NCBI GenBank assembly: GCA_033557465.1
Contig: CM066044.1
Location: 190,456,184-190,520,183, forward strand
DNA from: Ichthyophis bannanicus
Taxonomy: Eukaryota; Chordata; Amphibia; Gymnophiona; Ichthyophiidae
Length of the DNA: 64,000 nt
Reading direction: 5' to 3'
Notes under the pieces: model-generated
Told to the model about the DNA's origin: nothing
Database searches by the model: none
What the model saw: only the letters and a program-made list of their open reading frames with translations
Program-made: the position numbers and the translations under genes
In this document: positions 21,652-31,185 of the stretch, piece by piece
How positions within the stretch are numbered: the first letter of the stretch is position 1
How the letters are laid out: each line of letters begins with the position of its first letter

Positions 21652-23567
21652 TTGATGCTAGAGAACTTAGCCTTTCTGGCTTTAACACAGCCAGAACCTC
21701 TCACCATTCCAGGAAGGTTAGCTCATTTTGCTCCCAGATGGGAGCAAATCACATCGGAGCAGTGGACCCTCTCCATCATAAGAGAGGGCTACAAACTTCA
21801 TTTCTCAGACCTTCCTCCCCACACCATGGTGAGACACTTCAATTCTCCCACATCTCTTCTCGACCTTTTAGGTCAGGAGATAACTACCCTTCTTGCCCAA
21901 GGGGCAATAGAAGAAGTTCCTCTTCTTCAACAAGGGTCAGGGTTCTACTCCCCCTATTTTCTCATTCCAAAGAAGACAGGGGGATACAGACCCATTCTAG
22001 ATCTCAGAGAATTGAACAAATTTCTATGCAAGGAAAAGTTCAAGATGCCTTCTCTGGGCACTCTCCTTCCATATCTTCAAAGTCAGGTTTGGCTTTGTTC
22101 TCTAGATCTCAAGGATGCGTACACACATGTCCTCATCCATCCATCTCACAGAAAATTCCTACGTTTTCTTTTCCAGGGAAAACATTACCAATACAGAGTG
22201 CTTCCTTTTGGTCTGGCCTCTGCTCCGAGAGTGTTCACCAAATGCATGGCAATAGTTGCTGCATTTCTACGCACTCTGGGAATATTTGTCTTCCCATACC
22301 TGGACGACTGGCTCATCCGAGCTCCATCTCAGTCAGAGGCCCAGATTTCCCTGGACCGCACAAGGCACATTCTGCAGTATCTGGGACTGGTGGTAAACCT
22401 CCCAAAGTCCCAGCTCATCCCTACTCAGTCCCTGGAATTCATAGGGGCCTGGTTGGATACCACCATTGCAAGGGCCTACCTTCCTCAGGCCCGTTGCCAA
22501 CGTCTAGTACAACTAGCCTCCCAGATTCAGTCAAAGAGCCACTTAACTGCCAGGGAGATGCTACAACTGCTAGGCCACATGGCTTCCACAGTACATGTGG
22601 TACCCTATGCGCGCCTACACATGAGAGCAGCTCAATGGACTTTGTCCACCCAATGGACTCAAGCTTCAGGAGCTCTCTCACACCAAATAGCAACCTCCAA
22701 ACGTCTCTTTTGGTCTCTCCAATGGTGGATGTCCACTCAAAATCTATTGCTCGGGTCCCCCTTCCAACAGTTGTTGCCCCAAGCAACCCTCACAACAGAT
22801 GCCTCCCAAACAGGTTGGGGAGCTCATCTACAAGACCTCTCCACCCAAGGCACTTGGTCCCCACAGGAGACCTCTCTTCATATCAACCACTTGGAACTTC
22901 GAGCAGTGTTTCTAGCTCTCAAGGTCTTTCCCATACCCTCCTCAGCTACAAGACAGTCCTTATTCATACGGACAATCAAGTAGCCATGTTTTACATAAAC
23001 AAGCAAGGAGGAACTGGCTCTCTGTCGCTTTACAACGAAGCTCTAAGATTATGGGCCTTCGCCAGAGAGCATCAAATCCATCTCCTGGCAGTATACCTCC
23101 CAGGAATCCAAAATTCTTGGGCAGAGAGACTCAGTCGAGTTCTGCTTCCACACGAATGGTCCCTGCATATGGATCAGGTACTCAGTCTTCCAAGAATGGG
23201 GAACCCCGGACATAGACCTCTTTGCAAGTCCGTGGAATGCCAAACTTCCCCGGTTCTGTTCCAGAATTCCGTGTCAGGGAGTTCAGGCCAAGGATGCCTT
23301 CCTCCTTCATTCCTCCTGTATGCCTTTCCACCCATTCCCTTGATTCCCAAAACTCTATTCAAACTCCAGAGGGATCAAGGATCTATGATCCTTATAGCTC
23401 CATGCTGGCCACGCCAAGTGTGGTACCCTCTACTTCTGCATCTCTCCCAAGCCCCCTCCCTGGACTTGGGAGCTGCTCCAGACCTTCTGTCCCAGGAGGA
23501 AGGGACTTTGTGGCACCCAAACCCCAAGTCCCTTCACCTCAGAGCTTGGTTACTGAAGGCCTAGACC
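21652..23567 (+). pseudogene. D3 Pol: RT, RNase H and MT-like domain
   Basis: From the ATG at 21652 the frame is open to 22983. RT blocks are YRPILDLRELNKF (~112-124), LDLKDAY (151-157), LPFGLASAPRVF (184-195) and FPYLDDWL (214-221, catalytic Asp pair). RNase H begins with TTDASQTGWGAHL (381-393) and LELRAVFLAL (414-423). It continues in another frame from about 22950 (HTDNQVAMFYINKQGGTGS). The MT-like domain needs a further frame change near 23195 (PDIDLFAS) and another near 23320 (YAFPPIPLI, MILIAPCWPRQ). The three shifts inactivate it. The family copies RNA and makes double-stranded circular DNA. Confidence 0.9.
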
Positions 23568-24602
23568 TTCAAGACTTGAATCTTTCTCAACAGGTGACGG
23601 ATATCCTCCATGCTTCCAGGAAACCTTCCACCAGGCGTTCCTATGCTTTTAAGTGGAAAAGATTTTCCATTTGGTGTGCTGAAAAGGGTCTTGACCCTCT
23701 GGCACTACCTTTAACTTCTTTGTTAGACTATCTCCTGCATCTCTCCAATGCAGGACTTAAGACAAATTCAGTAAGAGTCCATTTGAGTGCTATTGCAGCA
23801 TCCCTTAAGCCCATCAATGGACAACCTATCTCCTCTCATCCTCTTATTTCAAGATTCATGAGAGGCCTAACTTTAACTAAACCTCCCATTAGGCCTCCTC
23901 CGGTGGCATGGGACTTAAATTTGGTTCTTGGTCAGCTGATGAAGCCACCTTTTGAACCCTTAGCCACTACCTCCTTGAAATTTCTTTCCTGGAAGGTTAT
24001 TTTCCTCATTGCAGTCACTTCTGCTCGCCGCATCAGTGAACTGCAGGCCTTAGTGGCTAATCCACCTTATACAAGGTTCCATCATGACAAGGTAGTCCTT
24101 AGGACAAATCCACACTTTATGCCTAAAGTGGTCTCACCTTTTCATCTTAATCAAGAGGTATATTTACCTGTCTTTTTTCCAGCTCCTCATGCATCCAGTG
24201 CAGAGAGGAATCTTCATACTCTGGATTGTAAAAGAGCTCTTGCTTTTTACTTACATAGGACACAGCAACATAGAAAGTCTTCCCAGCTTTTTGTTGCTTT
24301 TGATCCTTCTCATTAGGGACTTCCAGTCTCTAAGAGAACACTGTCCAATTGGATTGCTCAGTGTATTTCTTTCTCCTACCAGAGTAAGAACCTTTCTCTG
24401 GAGAGCCATGTCTCAGCTCATAATGTGAGGGCCATGGCCACCTCTATGGCTCATCTAAATTCTGTGTCCATCGACCAGATCTGTCAAGCAGCCACCTGGG
24501 CCTCTGTTCATACCTTCACAGCCCATTACTGATTGGACAAGGATTCCCACCGGGATGCCTTGTTTGGTCAGGCTGGCCTCAGACACCTGTTCCATTCTTA
24601 AA
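23540..24602 (+). pseudogene. D3 tyrosine recombinase, with stops
   Basis: The N-terminal SAM-like core starts VTDILHASRKPSTRRSYAFK. The catalytic domain has ARRISELQAL (first Arg, near 24027), then a stop after FVAFDPSH (24316). A frame change follows into AHNVRAMATS (HxxR, near 24418), DQICQAATW and HTFTAHY with the nucleophile Tyr at 24527-24529. The codon after that Tyr is TGA, where D4 has CGG and D8 CTG; a CpG C-to-T change of a CGA codon would explain it. YR joins circular DIRS DNA into the genome without making target duplications. Confidence 0.88.
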
Positions 24603-24715
24603 CAACTCCTGCCCTCCTTCCCTGGATGGATGCCTGAGATCCATAGGAGGACGCAGACCCCTTTCAGGGTCTCATATCCTTGGGAATCTCCCATGCATCT
24701 CAGCTAGGGAGTCCC

Positions 24716-24813
24716 CATATGTGAAGACTCATTCCTGCTTGTTCCTGGAGATAGCACAGTTACTTACCTGTAACAGGTGATCTCTGGGAACAGCAGGAAT
24801 AAGTCTTCACAAC
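24716..24813. other. D3 internal complementary region
   Basis: Left-tip complement (ending TTCCTGGAGAT near 24752) joined to right-tip complement (AGCACAGTTACTTACCTG). Confidence 0.92.
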
Positions 24814-24892
24814 CCACCCACCTCCCCTAGGAGTTGTATCTCTTTTCTATCTTTCCTTTCCTCTCTCTCTCTATTGTCTCAGCTTTACACTC

Positions 24893-25041
24893 GAACTGAG
24901 GAGAGTTGGTTAGGAAAGGCGGGAAGGCAGCGCGCAGGCGCTGTGGGATGCTCCCAAAAGCTTTCCTTTTTTGGGAAGCTGGGGAGCGTTCCTGCGCAGG
25001 CTCCGTCGGTGCTGATGTACCCATATGTGAAGACTTATTCC
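24893..25041 (-). repeat. D3 right inverted terminal repeat, inner part
   Basis: Reverse complement of the D3 left ITR. The outer 43 bases lie beyond D4 at 31115-31157. Confidence 0.92.
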
Positions 25042-25172
25042 TTTGCGTCCCTCTAGTCCAGTCCCGGAACCATAGAGTTTACAACCTCCACCAGCAGCTT
25101 TGGAGACTGAAAGACATCATCGCTTTGCTGGCACCAGTATAAATAGGCAGGTTCCGCCCCCACACACCAGTA
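25042..25172 (+). repeat. D4 left inverted terminal repeat
   Basis: Starts TTTGCGTCCCTCTAGTCCAG. About 125 bp match the reverse complement of 30946-31070, including GGCAGGTTCCGCCCCCACAC. Confidence 0.95.
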
Positions 25173-26039
25173 CTTTCAGTCTCCAAGCAGCTGCGGAGGT
25201 TCTGAGCCGAGGACTGGACTCAGAGTGTAGTTGCAGAGCTGCAAATAAGCAGGAGTTGATCCCTTTTAGTTTGCATTCCTTTAGTTTAGGCTAGGGGGAA
25301 GTTGATTTTGTGACTGCCATTGTCCTCAGTCTACATTTTTTGTTTTTTGCAGGTAGACAGCTGGGCTGAGAAGTTCTCTGCTGCAGGCTCTGCTCCATCC
25401 TTTTCCCTTTTCTCTCTCTCTTTCTCCCTCTCTCCCCCCCCCCCTGTCTGTTTATTCCCCGCTGAGTATAACGAGCTTTGGGGGAGAGTAATGTTGGAGA
25501 GTGATTGTGTAAAGCCTCCCTGCTCCCGAACCCGCTATTAGGGGTGAGGAGCAGGTGATAGGCTGAGGCCCAGACCAACACAGAGGAGCCTCGGGCGATT
25601 TTCTTGCCGGCGTCAGAGCGGAAGCCGCGATAAGGGCTGAGCTCTGATGAGACAGGCCGCCTTCCTCCTCACCGGCAGTACCACGATTGGTGAGTAGAGG
25701 CTGTGTTTGCAGGAGCTGCCCTTGGCCTTAGCAGGGGGAAAAACGCCCAGGAGGCGAAAGAGTTTAATTTTTGGCGGCGCATGTGGCCGCGCGGGAAAAA
25801 CGGCGGCGGCCATTTTAAAAGCGCCATTCAGTTTCTCGGGGCCTTATTTGCGGCTTAGTTGCAGCTAACACCCTTGTTTTGCGAAGAAATTGCCTTAGGC
25901 CAGCCTGCTCACCCTAATACTTCGTGAGGGGTCTCAAAAAAAAAAAAAAAAAAAGTTAATACATAAAATAAAGCGGAGTTGCAGAATTTCACGCTTAGTG
26001 CTGAGGCCTCCAAGTCAGTGAATAACTGCCTTCCTACCA
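25173..26039 (+). other. D4 untranslated leader, possibly with an intron
   Basis: No coding signal. It contains a pyrimidine-rich tract (25400-25445), a donor-like TTGGTGAGT (GT at 25690) and, at its end, an acceptor-like GGTTTTTCAG (ending 26051). A promoter is expected in or after the left ITR, but none can be pinpointed; GTATAAATAG at 25138-25147 is a TATA-like candidate inside the ITR. Confidence 0.5.
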
Positions 26040-27584
26040 TTGGTTTTTCAGGGGTACTTGGTGCCGAATTGTGCCTGGTCCTTGAGTATACCTGCCAAAC
26101 CCCAGTGTCTGGTGTGTGGATCACGTCGGGGCTCGGTGCAGGACTCGGGGGTATGTAAGCCGTGCACTCTGGAGGCGGTAGCCATGGACAACACCTCAGA
26201 GCAGGCCTTGGGAGAACCCGGGACGGGGCTTCAGTCAGGGGTGGATACTCTGCCCCCCTCCCTGGGTCCGGCGGAGCCCCTGGTGGATCTTGATTCGGGG
26301 TAGGGACCCTCTGCGGGTCTGGGAAACTCCCCAGGGGGGCCCGCTGCTCTAATTCCGCCTGATTTCTTTTCATTGATGCAGCAGGCGTTTGCTTTGCTCC
26401 GACCACCGGTGTCGGTTCCCACTCACAAGGCGAAGAGGCTGAAGCGACCGGTGGTTCTGGATAGTACCACGGAGAGTGCTCCCGTGCCTAAGAGGGCTAA
26501 GGACAGCCGGGAGGACAGTCCCGCGCCTCGTCTAGAGGACGACCTGGGCGAAGTAGATGCTCTGTTAGGTCCTTTGTCGGAAGACGAATTGGAAGAAGGA
26601 GAATTGCCTGCTTCTGAAGAGCAGAGCAGGGTAGTCCGCGTTTTTCGTCGCGAGGAGCTACCGGCCTTGATTGCGGAAACCCTCAAGACGCTAAACATGC
26701 CCTCTGGAGAGGTGGCAGCGGAGGAAACCTTGGAGGATCCTCTCCTACAAGCGGTCCGCACGTCGCGCAGGGTTTTTCCGGTGCATAGGGTTTTTCGGAG
26801 TATGATTCAGGAGGAATGGGACTCGCCGGAGTCGGCCCTCAAGGGTTCTAGGGCCTTGGCCCGCCTTTATCCGCTCGCTGACCAGGATAGGGAGCTGTTT
26901 CGCTCTCCGAAGGTGGATGCGGCGGTCTCGGCGGTTACTAGAAAGACAACTATTCCGGTGGAGGGGGCGGCTGCGTTGAAGGATGTGCAGGATAGGAAGC
27001 TGGATACCCTGTTGAAGCAGGTGTTTGATGTTAGCGCCCTCTCTATGCAGGCCTCTATAGCTGGGGCATGGGTGGCGAGAGCCTGTTTACAGTGGTCCCA
27101 GAGGATGCAGGGAGATCGCGTAGAGGAGCAGGTGGATGAGGTTACGCGGCTGGAGTCCGGTGCCGCATATTTAGCGGACATTCATTATGATCTCATTCGC
27201 GGTTTGGCTAAAAGTATGGCCTCGGTGGCGGCGGCCCGTCGTTATCTCTGGTTGAGAAATTGGTCTGCGGACGGGTCCTCAAAGTCTCGCCTTAGTAAGC
27301 TACCATTTAGGGGTAAGCTGTTATTTGGCGAGGATTTGGAAAAGTTGGTTAAGGATCTCGGGGAGTCTAAGGGGGGTAGGCTGCCCGAGGATAAGCCCAA
27401 GCCCGGTCGGTCTGCACCTGGGTCCCGTGGAAACCCCAAGGAGTTTCGGAGATTTCGTTCCTCTCGGTTTGGCCAATCGCAGCGCGCGCGGTTTCCAGCG
27501 AGGGGGCAGGGTTTCAGGGGTTTCCGGGGAGCAGGACGGGGGTTTACTCCGTTCCACTCCTCGACCGTTAAAAAGTCTCAATGA
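26040..27584 (+). pseudogene. D4 Gag, one in-frame TAG
   Basis: The frame is open from 26040 to a TAG at 26301-26303, then in the same frame to 27584. The N-terminus has CLVCGS and GVCKPC (two CxxC pairs). The body includes VVRVFRREELPALIAETL, the PKVDAAVSAVTRKTTIPVEG segment and the SMQASIAGAWVARACLQW segment. The C-terminus is Arg/Gly/Phe-rich (RFPARGQGFRGFRGAGRGF), as expected for RNA binding. A start nearer the body (ATG at 26373) is also possible if the N-terminal part is not translated. Relics of the same Gag occur in D1 and D5. Confidence 0.85.
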
Positions 27585-27597
27585 AATAACGCAGACT

Positions 27598-29489
27598 CAG
27601 GCGGGGGTGGTTCCCGTGGGAGGGCGTCTGCGGGATTTTTACCCCGCCTGGGTCCAACTTACGTCGGACCAATGGGTTCTGGAAGTCATTCGCAAGGGTT
27701 ATGCTCTAGAACTTCATCGTCCCGTCTTAGATTCCTTTGTCAGTTCCCCTTGCAAAGCACCTTTGAAGTTGCAGGCGGTCGCGGATACGCTCCAGCGACT
27801 GCTGCAGCTCCGGGCAGTGGTGCCCGTCCCTCCGGATCAGTGCGGTTCCGGTCGATACTCCATTTATTTCGTTGTGCCAAAGAAGGAAGGCACATTTCGG
27901 CCGATTCTCGATTTAAAAAGAGTGAATCGTTGTCTTCGGGTCACCCATTTCCGGATGGAGACGCTTCGGTCGTGTGATTGCAGCGGTCCGAGCGGGAGAA
28001 TTTCTAACGTCCTTAGATCTTACGGAGGCGTATCTCCATATCCCAGTGCGTGCAGAGCATCAACAGTTTCTGCGCTTTGCAGTGCCGATGGGACATTTCC
28101 AGTTTCAGGCGTTACCCTTCGGTTTGGCTACGGCCCCTCGGACGTTCACCAAGGTTATGGTGGTGGTAGCGGCGGCGCTCCGCAAGGAGGGAGTGCTTGT
28201 GCATCCGTATTTGGACGATTTGGCTAATCAGGGCGAAGTCCAGGGAAGAGAGTATCACGGCCACCGCCCGGGTGGTGCAAATGTTGGAGAGCCTGGGTTG
28301 GGTGGTCAATTTTGCAAAGAGCAGCTTGGTTCCCTCGCAGTCCCTGGAGTATCTGGGGGCACGGTTCGAGACGCAGAAGGCAGCAGTATTTCTCCCGGTA
28401 CAGTGGGTGCAGGGTCTGCGACGGCTGGTGACTCAGTTTTTATCCACTCCGGCTCCGACGGCGTGGCGGTATCTGCAATTGCTCGGAACCATGGCAGCAG
28501 CCATCGAGGTGGTGCCATGGGCAAGGGCGCACATGAGGCCATTGCAGAGCGCGTTGCTGCGGCGGTGGTCTCATCAGCGGAATGCGTTGTCTCAGCGCCG
28601 TGTTTGTCCTCCGGACGTGTGTCAAGAACTTCGCTGGTGGTTGAGGCCGGCGAGTTTGGAGGCGGGCATGCCTCTCGAGCCTCCCTCATGGAGACTCCTG
28701 ACAACGGACGCGAGTCTCTTGGGCTGGGGAGCGCATTGCGACGGACAGTTTGCACAGGGGTCTTGGACGCCCGAGGAGAAAAGCTGGTCCATCAACAGAC
28801 TGGAGATGAGAGCGGTGTTTTTGGCGCTCCAAACCTTTCGGGAGAGCATCTCGCAACAGGCAGTGCGGATCCTGTCCGACAATGCCACGACAGTAGCCTA
28901 CGTCAATCGGCAAGGTGGCACAGGCAGCCTGACGCTGGAAACAGAGGCAGCTCCGTTGTTATGGTGGGCCGAACAGAATCTACAAGCGCTTTCGGCGCAG
29001 CATGTGGCCGGGGTGGACAATGTCAGAGCGGACTTCCTCAGTCGCCGCAGGGTAGATCCAGGTGAGTGGGTACTTCACCCGGAGGTCTTTGCCTTGTTAG
29101 CGCGGCGTTGGGGGACTCTGCAAATGGATCTCATGGCGACCTTCGAGTCCGCTCAAGTGGAGCGGTTCTTCAGCAGAAGGCGAGAAAAGATGTCGGAGGG
29201 GCTCGATGCGTTGGCACAGAGATGGCCGGAAGGGGGCCTTCTCTATGTGTTTCCGCCGTGGGGCTTCATCGGGCGGGTGCTGCAGCGAATAGAGCGCCAT
29301 CACGGTCTGGTGCTCCTGATAGCGCCCGACTGGCCCCGGCGTCCTTGGTATGCGGACCTGGTGCGGTTGCTGGCGGATCGGCCGTGGAGGCTGCCGCAAA
29401 GGAAGGACCTTTTACGGCAGGGTCCTCTTCGCATGCCCCAGGTGAATCGATTCTCGCTTACGGCTTGGCTCTTGAGAGGGCTCGGATGA
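27598..29489 (+). pseudogene. D4 Pol: RT-RNase H-MT with two +1 shifts
   Basis: The first segment (to about 27975) has FVVPKKEGTFRPILDLKRVN. The second (27974-28220) has LTSLDLTEAYLHIPV, LPFGLATAPRTF and YLDD. The third (28225-29489) has the RT end, RNase H (LLTTDASLLGWGAHC, INRLEMRAVFLAL, ILSDNATTVAYVNRQGGTGS, HVAGVDNVRADFLSR) and the MT-like domain (MDLMATF, LLYVFPPWGFIG, LLIAPDWPRRPWYADL). Only one extra base near 27975 and one in a T run near 28217, directly after YLDD, break it. The end overlaps the YR frame by about 90 bases. Confidence 0.93.
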
Positions 29490-30521
29490 CGGCTAAGGGT
29501 TATTCGGCGCCGGTCATTGCCACCTTGTTTAGAGCGCGTAGGCGGTCCACTTCGCTGGCGTACATCCGGGTTTGGTGTATTTTTGAGGCTTGGTGTGCGG
29601 AGCGTGATCTGCGGCCATTGGGGGCCTCGGTTTCTCAGATCCTTTCCTTTCTGCAGGATGGTGTGGACAAGGGTCTGGCGGCTAGTTCCTTGCGTGTTCA
29701 GTTGGCAGCTCTCTCCTGTTTCCGAGGTAAAATTAAGGGTCAGCTGTTGGGAGCGCACGGGGACATTCGTAGGTTTTTGCGGGCGGTCTTACTTATGCGT
29801 CCTCCGCGACGGAGTGTAGTGCCGCCGTGGGATTTGAATCTCGTGTTGGAAGCATTGCTCAGAGCTCCCTTTGAGCCTTTGGCCGAGAGTTCCTTGAAAG
29901 ATCTGACCTTGAAGATGTTTTTTCTAGTGGCGATTTGTTCGGCGAGAAGGATTTCTGAGTTGCAGGCGTTGTCCTGTAAGGAGCCATATTTGTCCTTTTC
30001 CGATCATAAAGTCGTATTGCGTCCCGTTCCTGCGTTCCTGCCTAAGGTAGTCTCGGTTTTTCATGTGAACCAGGTGGTTTCGTTGCCAGTGTTCACGGAG
30101 CGTCAGAAGGATGAGAAAGGTGGCCGGTTGCACAGGTTGGATGTTCGCCGTGTGCTTGTCTTACCTGCGTAGGACGGCGTCTTTCCGCAAGTCCGACAGA
30201 TTATTTGTGGCCTTCGGGGGTCCACGAAAGGGGGAAGCGGCGGCAAAAGCGTCTTTCTCCCGTTGGTTGAAGGAGGCTATTGCGTCGGCGTACCTCTTGA
30301 TGGGCAAGGTGGTGCCGGCGGGTATTCGTGCGCACTCGACTAGGGCGCAGGCTGCGTCTTGGGCGGAGTTCAGTTTGGTGCCGGTGGAAGACATTTGTAA
30401 GGCGGCGACTTGGTCTTCATTGCACTCTTTTGCGAAGCATTATCGGCTTGATGTTCAAGCAGCGCGGGATAGTCGTTTTGGCTCCGCGGTCCTTCAGGCT
30501 GGGCTTGGTCCCTCCCGTTGA
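29400..30521 (+). pseudogene. D4 tyrosine recombinase, one frameshift
   Basis: The frame running to 30172 has GYSAPVIATLFRARRRSTSL, LSFLQDGVDKGLAASSLRVQ, the DLNLVLEALLRAPFEPLAES segment and the catalytic Arg in SARRISELQAL (near 29940). A shift near 30165 moves to the frame ending at 30521, with FRKSDRLFVAFGGPRKGEAA, RAHSTRAQAASW (HxxR, near 30330), DICKAATWSS and LHSFAKHYRLD (nucleophile Tyr). All YR catalytic residues (R, HxxR, H, Y) can be seen. It would integrate circular element DNA. Confidence 0.92.
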
Positions 30522-30542
30522 TATGTACTGCTCTGTTACATC

Positions 30543-30640
30543 CTCTATGGTTCCGGGACTGGACTAGAGGGACGCAAAGGAAGAGTAAATTAGACTTACC
30601 TGCTAATTGTCGTTCCTTTAGGAACTCTAGTCCAGTCCCG
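30543..30640. other. D4 internal complementary region
   Basis: The segment ending GGACGCAAAGGAA is the complement of the left tip. The segment starting GGAAGAGTAAATTAGACTTA is the complement of the right tip. They overlap at GGAA (30579-30582). Confidence 0.95.
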
Positions 30641-30945
30641 GATCCCACCCTGGGTTTCGGGAATTCTTCAGCCTGAAGTGTGGAAAACGCAGTAACTACA
30701 GGATTATCGTTGGAGGGGTTCTCGGAGTGGTGGAGTAGAGCTTTCGTGGGAACCCTTCCACAGCACAGGTGGTGTATAGAGTTTTTGCCATGTTAGGAAC
30801 TCACAACCACATTTACAAGAAAAAAAAAAAATTATAGATAAGTTTATTGCGCATGAAGTGCGCCTCAACTTTTTGTCTCAATTTGTTCATAAGTTATTTA
30901 CTTCAATGCTTATTTGTTGCTCTGCTGAGTTTGCTTTGTCACTAG

Positions 30946-31110
30946 GTACTGGTGTGTGGGGGCGGAACCTGCCTATTTATACTGGTGCCAGCAAAGCGAT
31001 GATGTCTTTCAGTCTCCAAAGCTGTTGGTGGAGGTTGTAAACTCTATGGTTCCGGGACTGGACTAGAGTTCCTAAAGGAACGACGATTAGCAGGTAAGTC
31101 TAATTTACTC
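30946..31110 (-). repeat. D4 right inverted terminal repeat
   Basis: Reverse complement of 25042-25172 in its inner part. The outer ~45 bases (with AGCAGGTAAGTCTAATTTAC) are matched only by the ICR. Confidence 0.95.
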
Positions 31111-31114
31111 TTCC

Positions 31115-31157
31115 TGCTGTTCCCAGAGATCACCTGTTACAGGTAAGTAACTGTGCT
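31115..31157 (-). repeat. D3 right inverted terminal repeat, outer part
   Basis: Continues the D3 ITR after D4 with TGCTGTTCCCAGAGATCACC and CAGGTAAGTAACTGTGCT. Same order as in D2 at 16443-16483. Confidence 0.9.
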
Positions 31158-31185
31158 TTCTGAAGTGCGCCCATTTGTGAGTATG

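Larger units (their letters stand above)
25042..31114 (+). mobile_element. DIRS-like element D4 (lineage B), the best preserved copy
   Basis: ITRs lie at 25042-25172 and 30946-31110; the ICR at 30543-30640 joins the complements of both tips around GGAA. All DIRS proteins are present with only four obvious breaks. It is inserted into the right ITR of D3. TTCC occurs at both junctions (25038-25041 and 31111-31114) and in the ICR, so the exact edge is ambiguous by 4 bases and there is no longer target duplication. This is the youngest insertion that can be dated by nesting. Confidence 0.94.
19427..31157 (+). mobile_element. DIRS-like element D3 (lineage A), near full-length, split by D4
   Basis: ITRs lie at 19427-19592 and 24893-25041 plus 31115-31157; the ICR is at 24716-24813. 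Gag, RT-RNase H-MT and YR are all recognisable in the order typical of DIRS. D4 sits inside the right ITR, splitting it at GAAGACTTATTCC / TGCTGTTCC. Without D4 the element is about 5.66 kb. Coding regions carry only a handful of stops and frameshifts. Confidence 0.92.

Noticed and set aside
21738..22940. First part of the 608-codon frame over D3 Pol
   Set aside because: It is a shadow frame of the RT. Only its end (from about 22950) carries real RNase H and MT residues.
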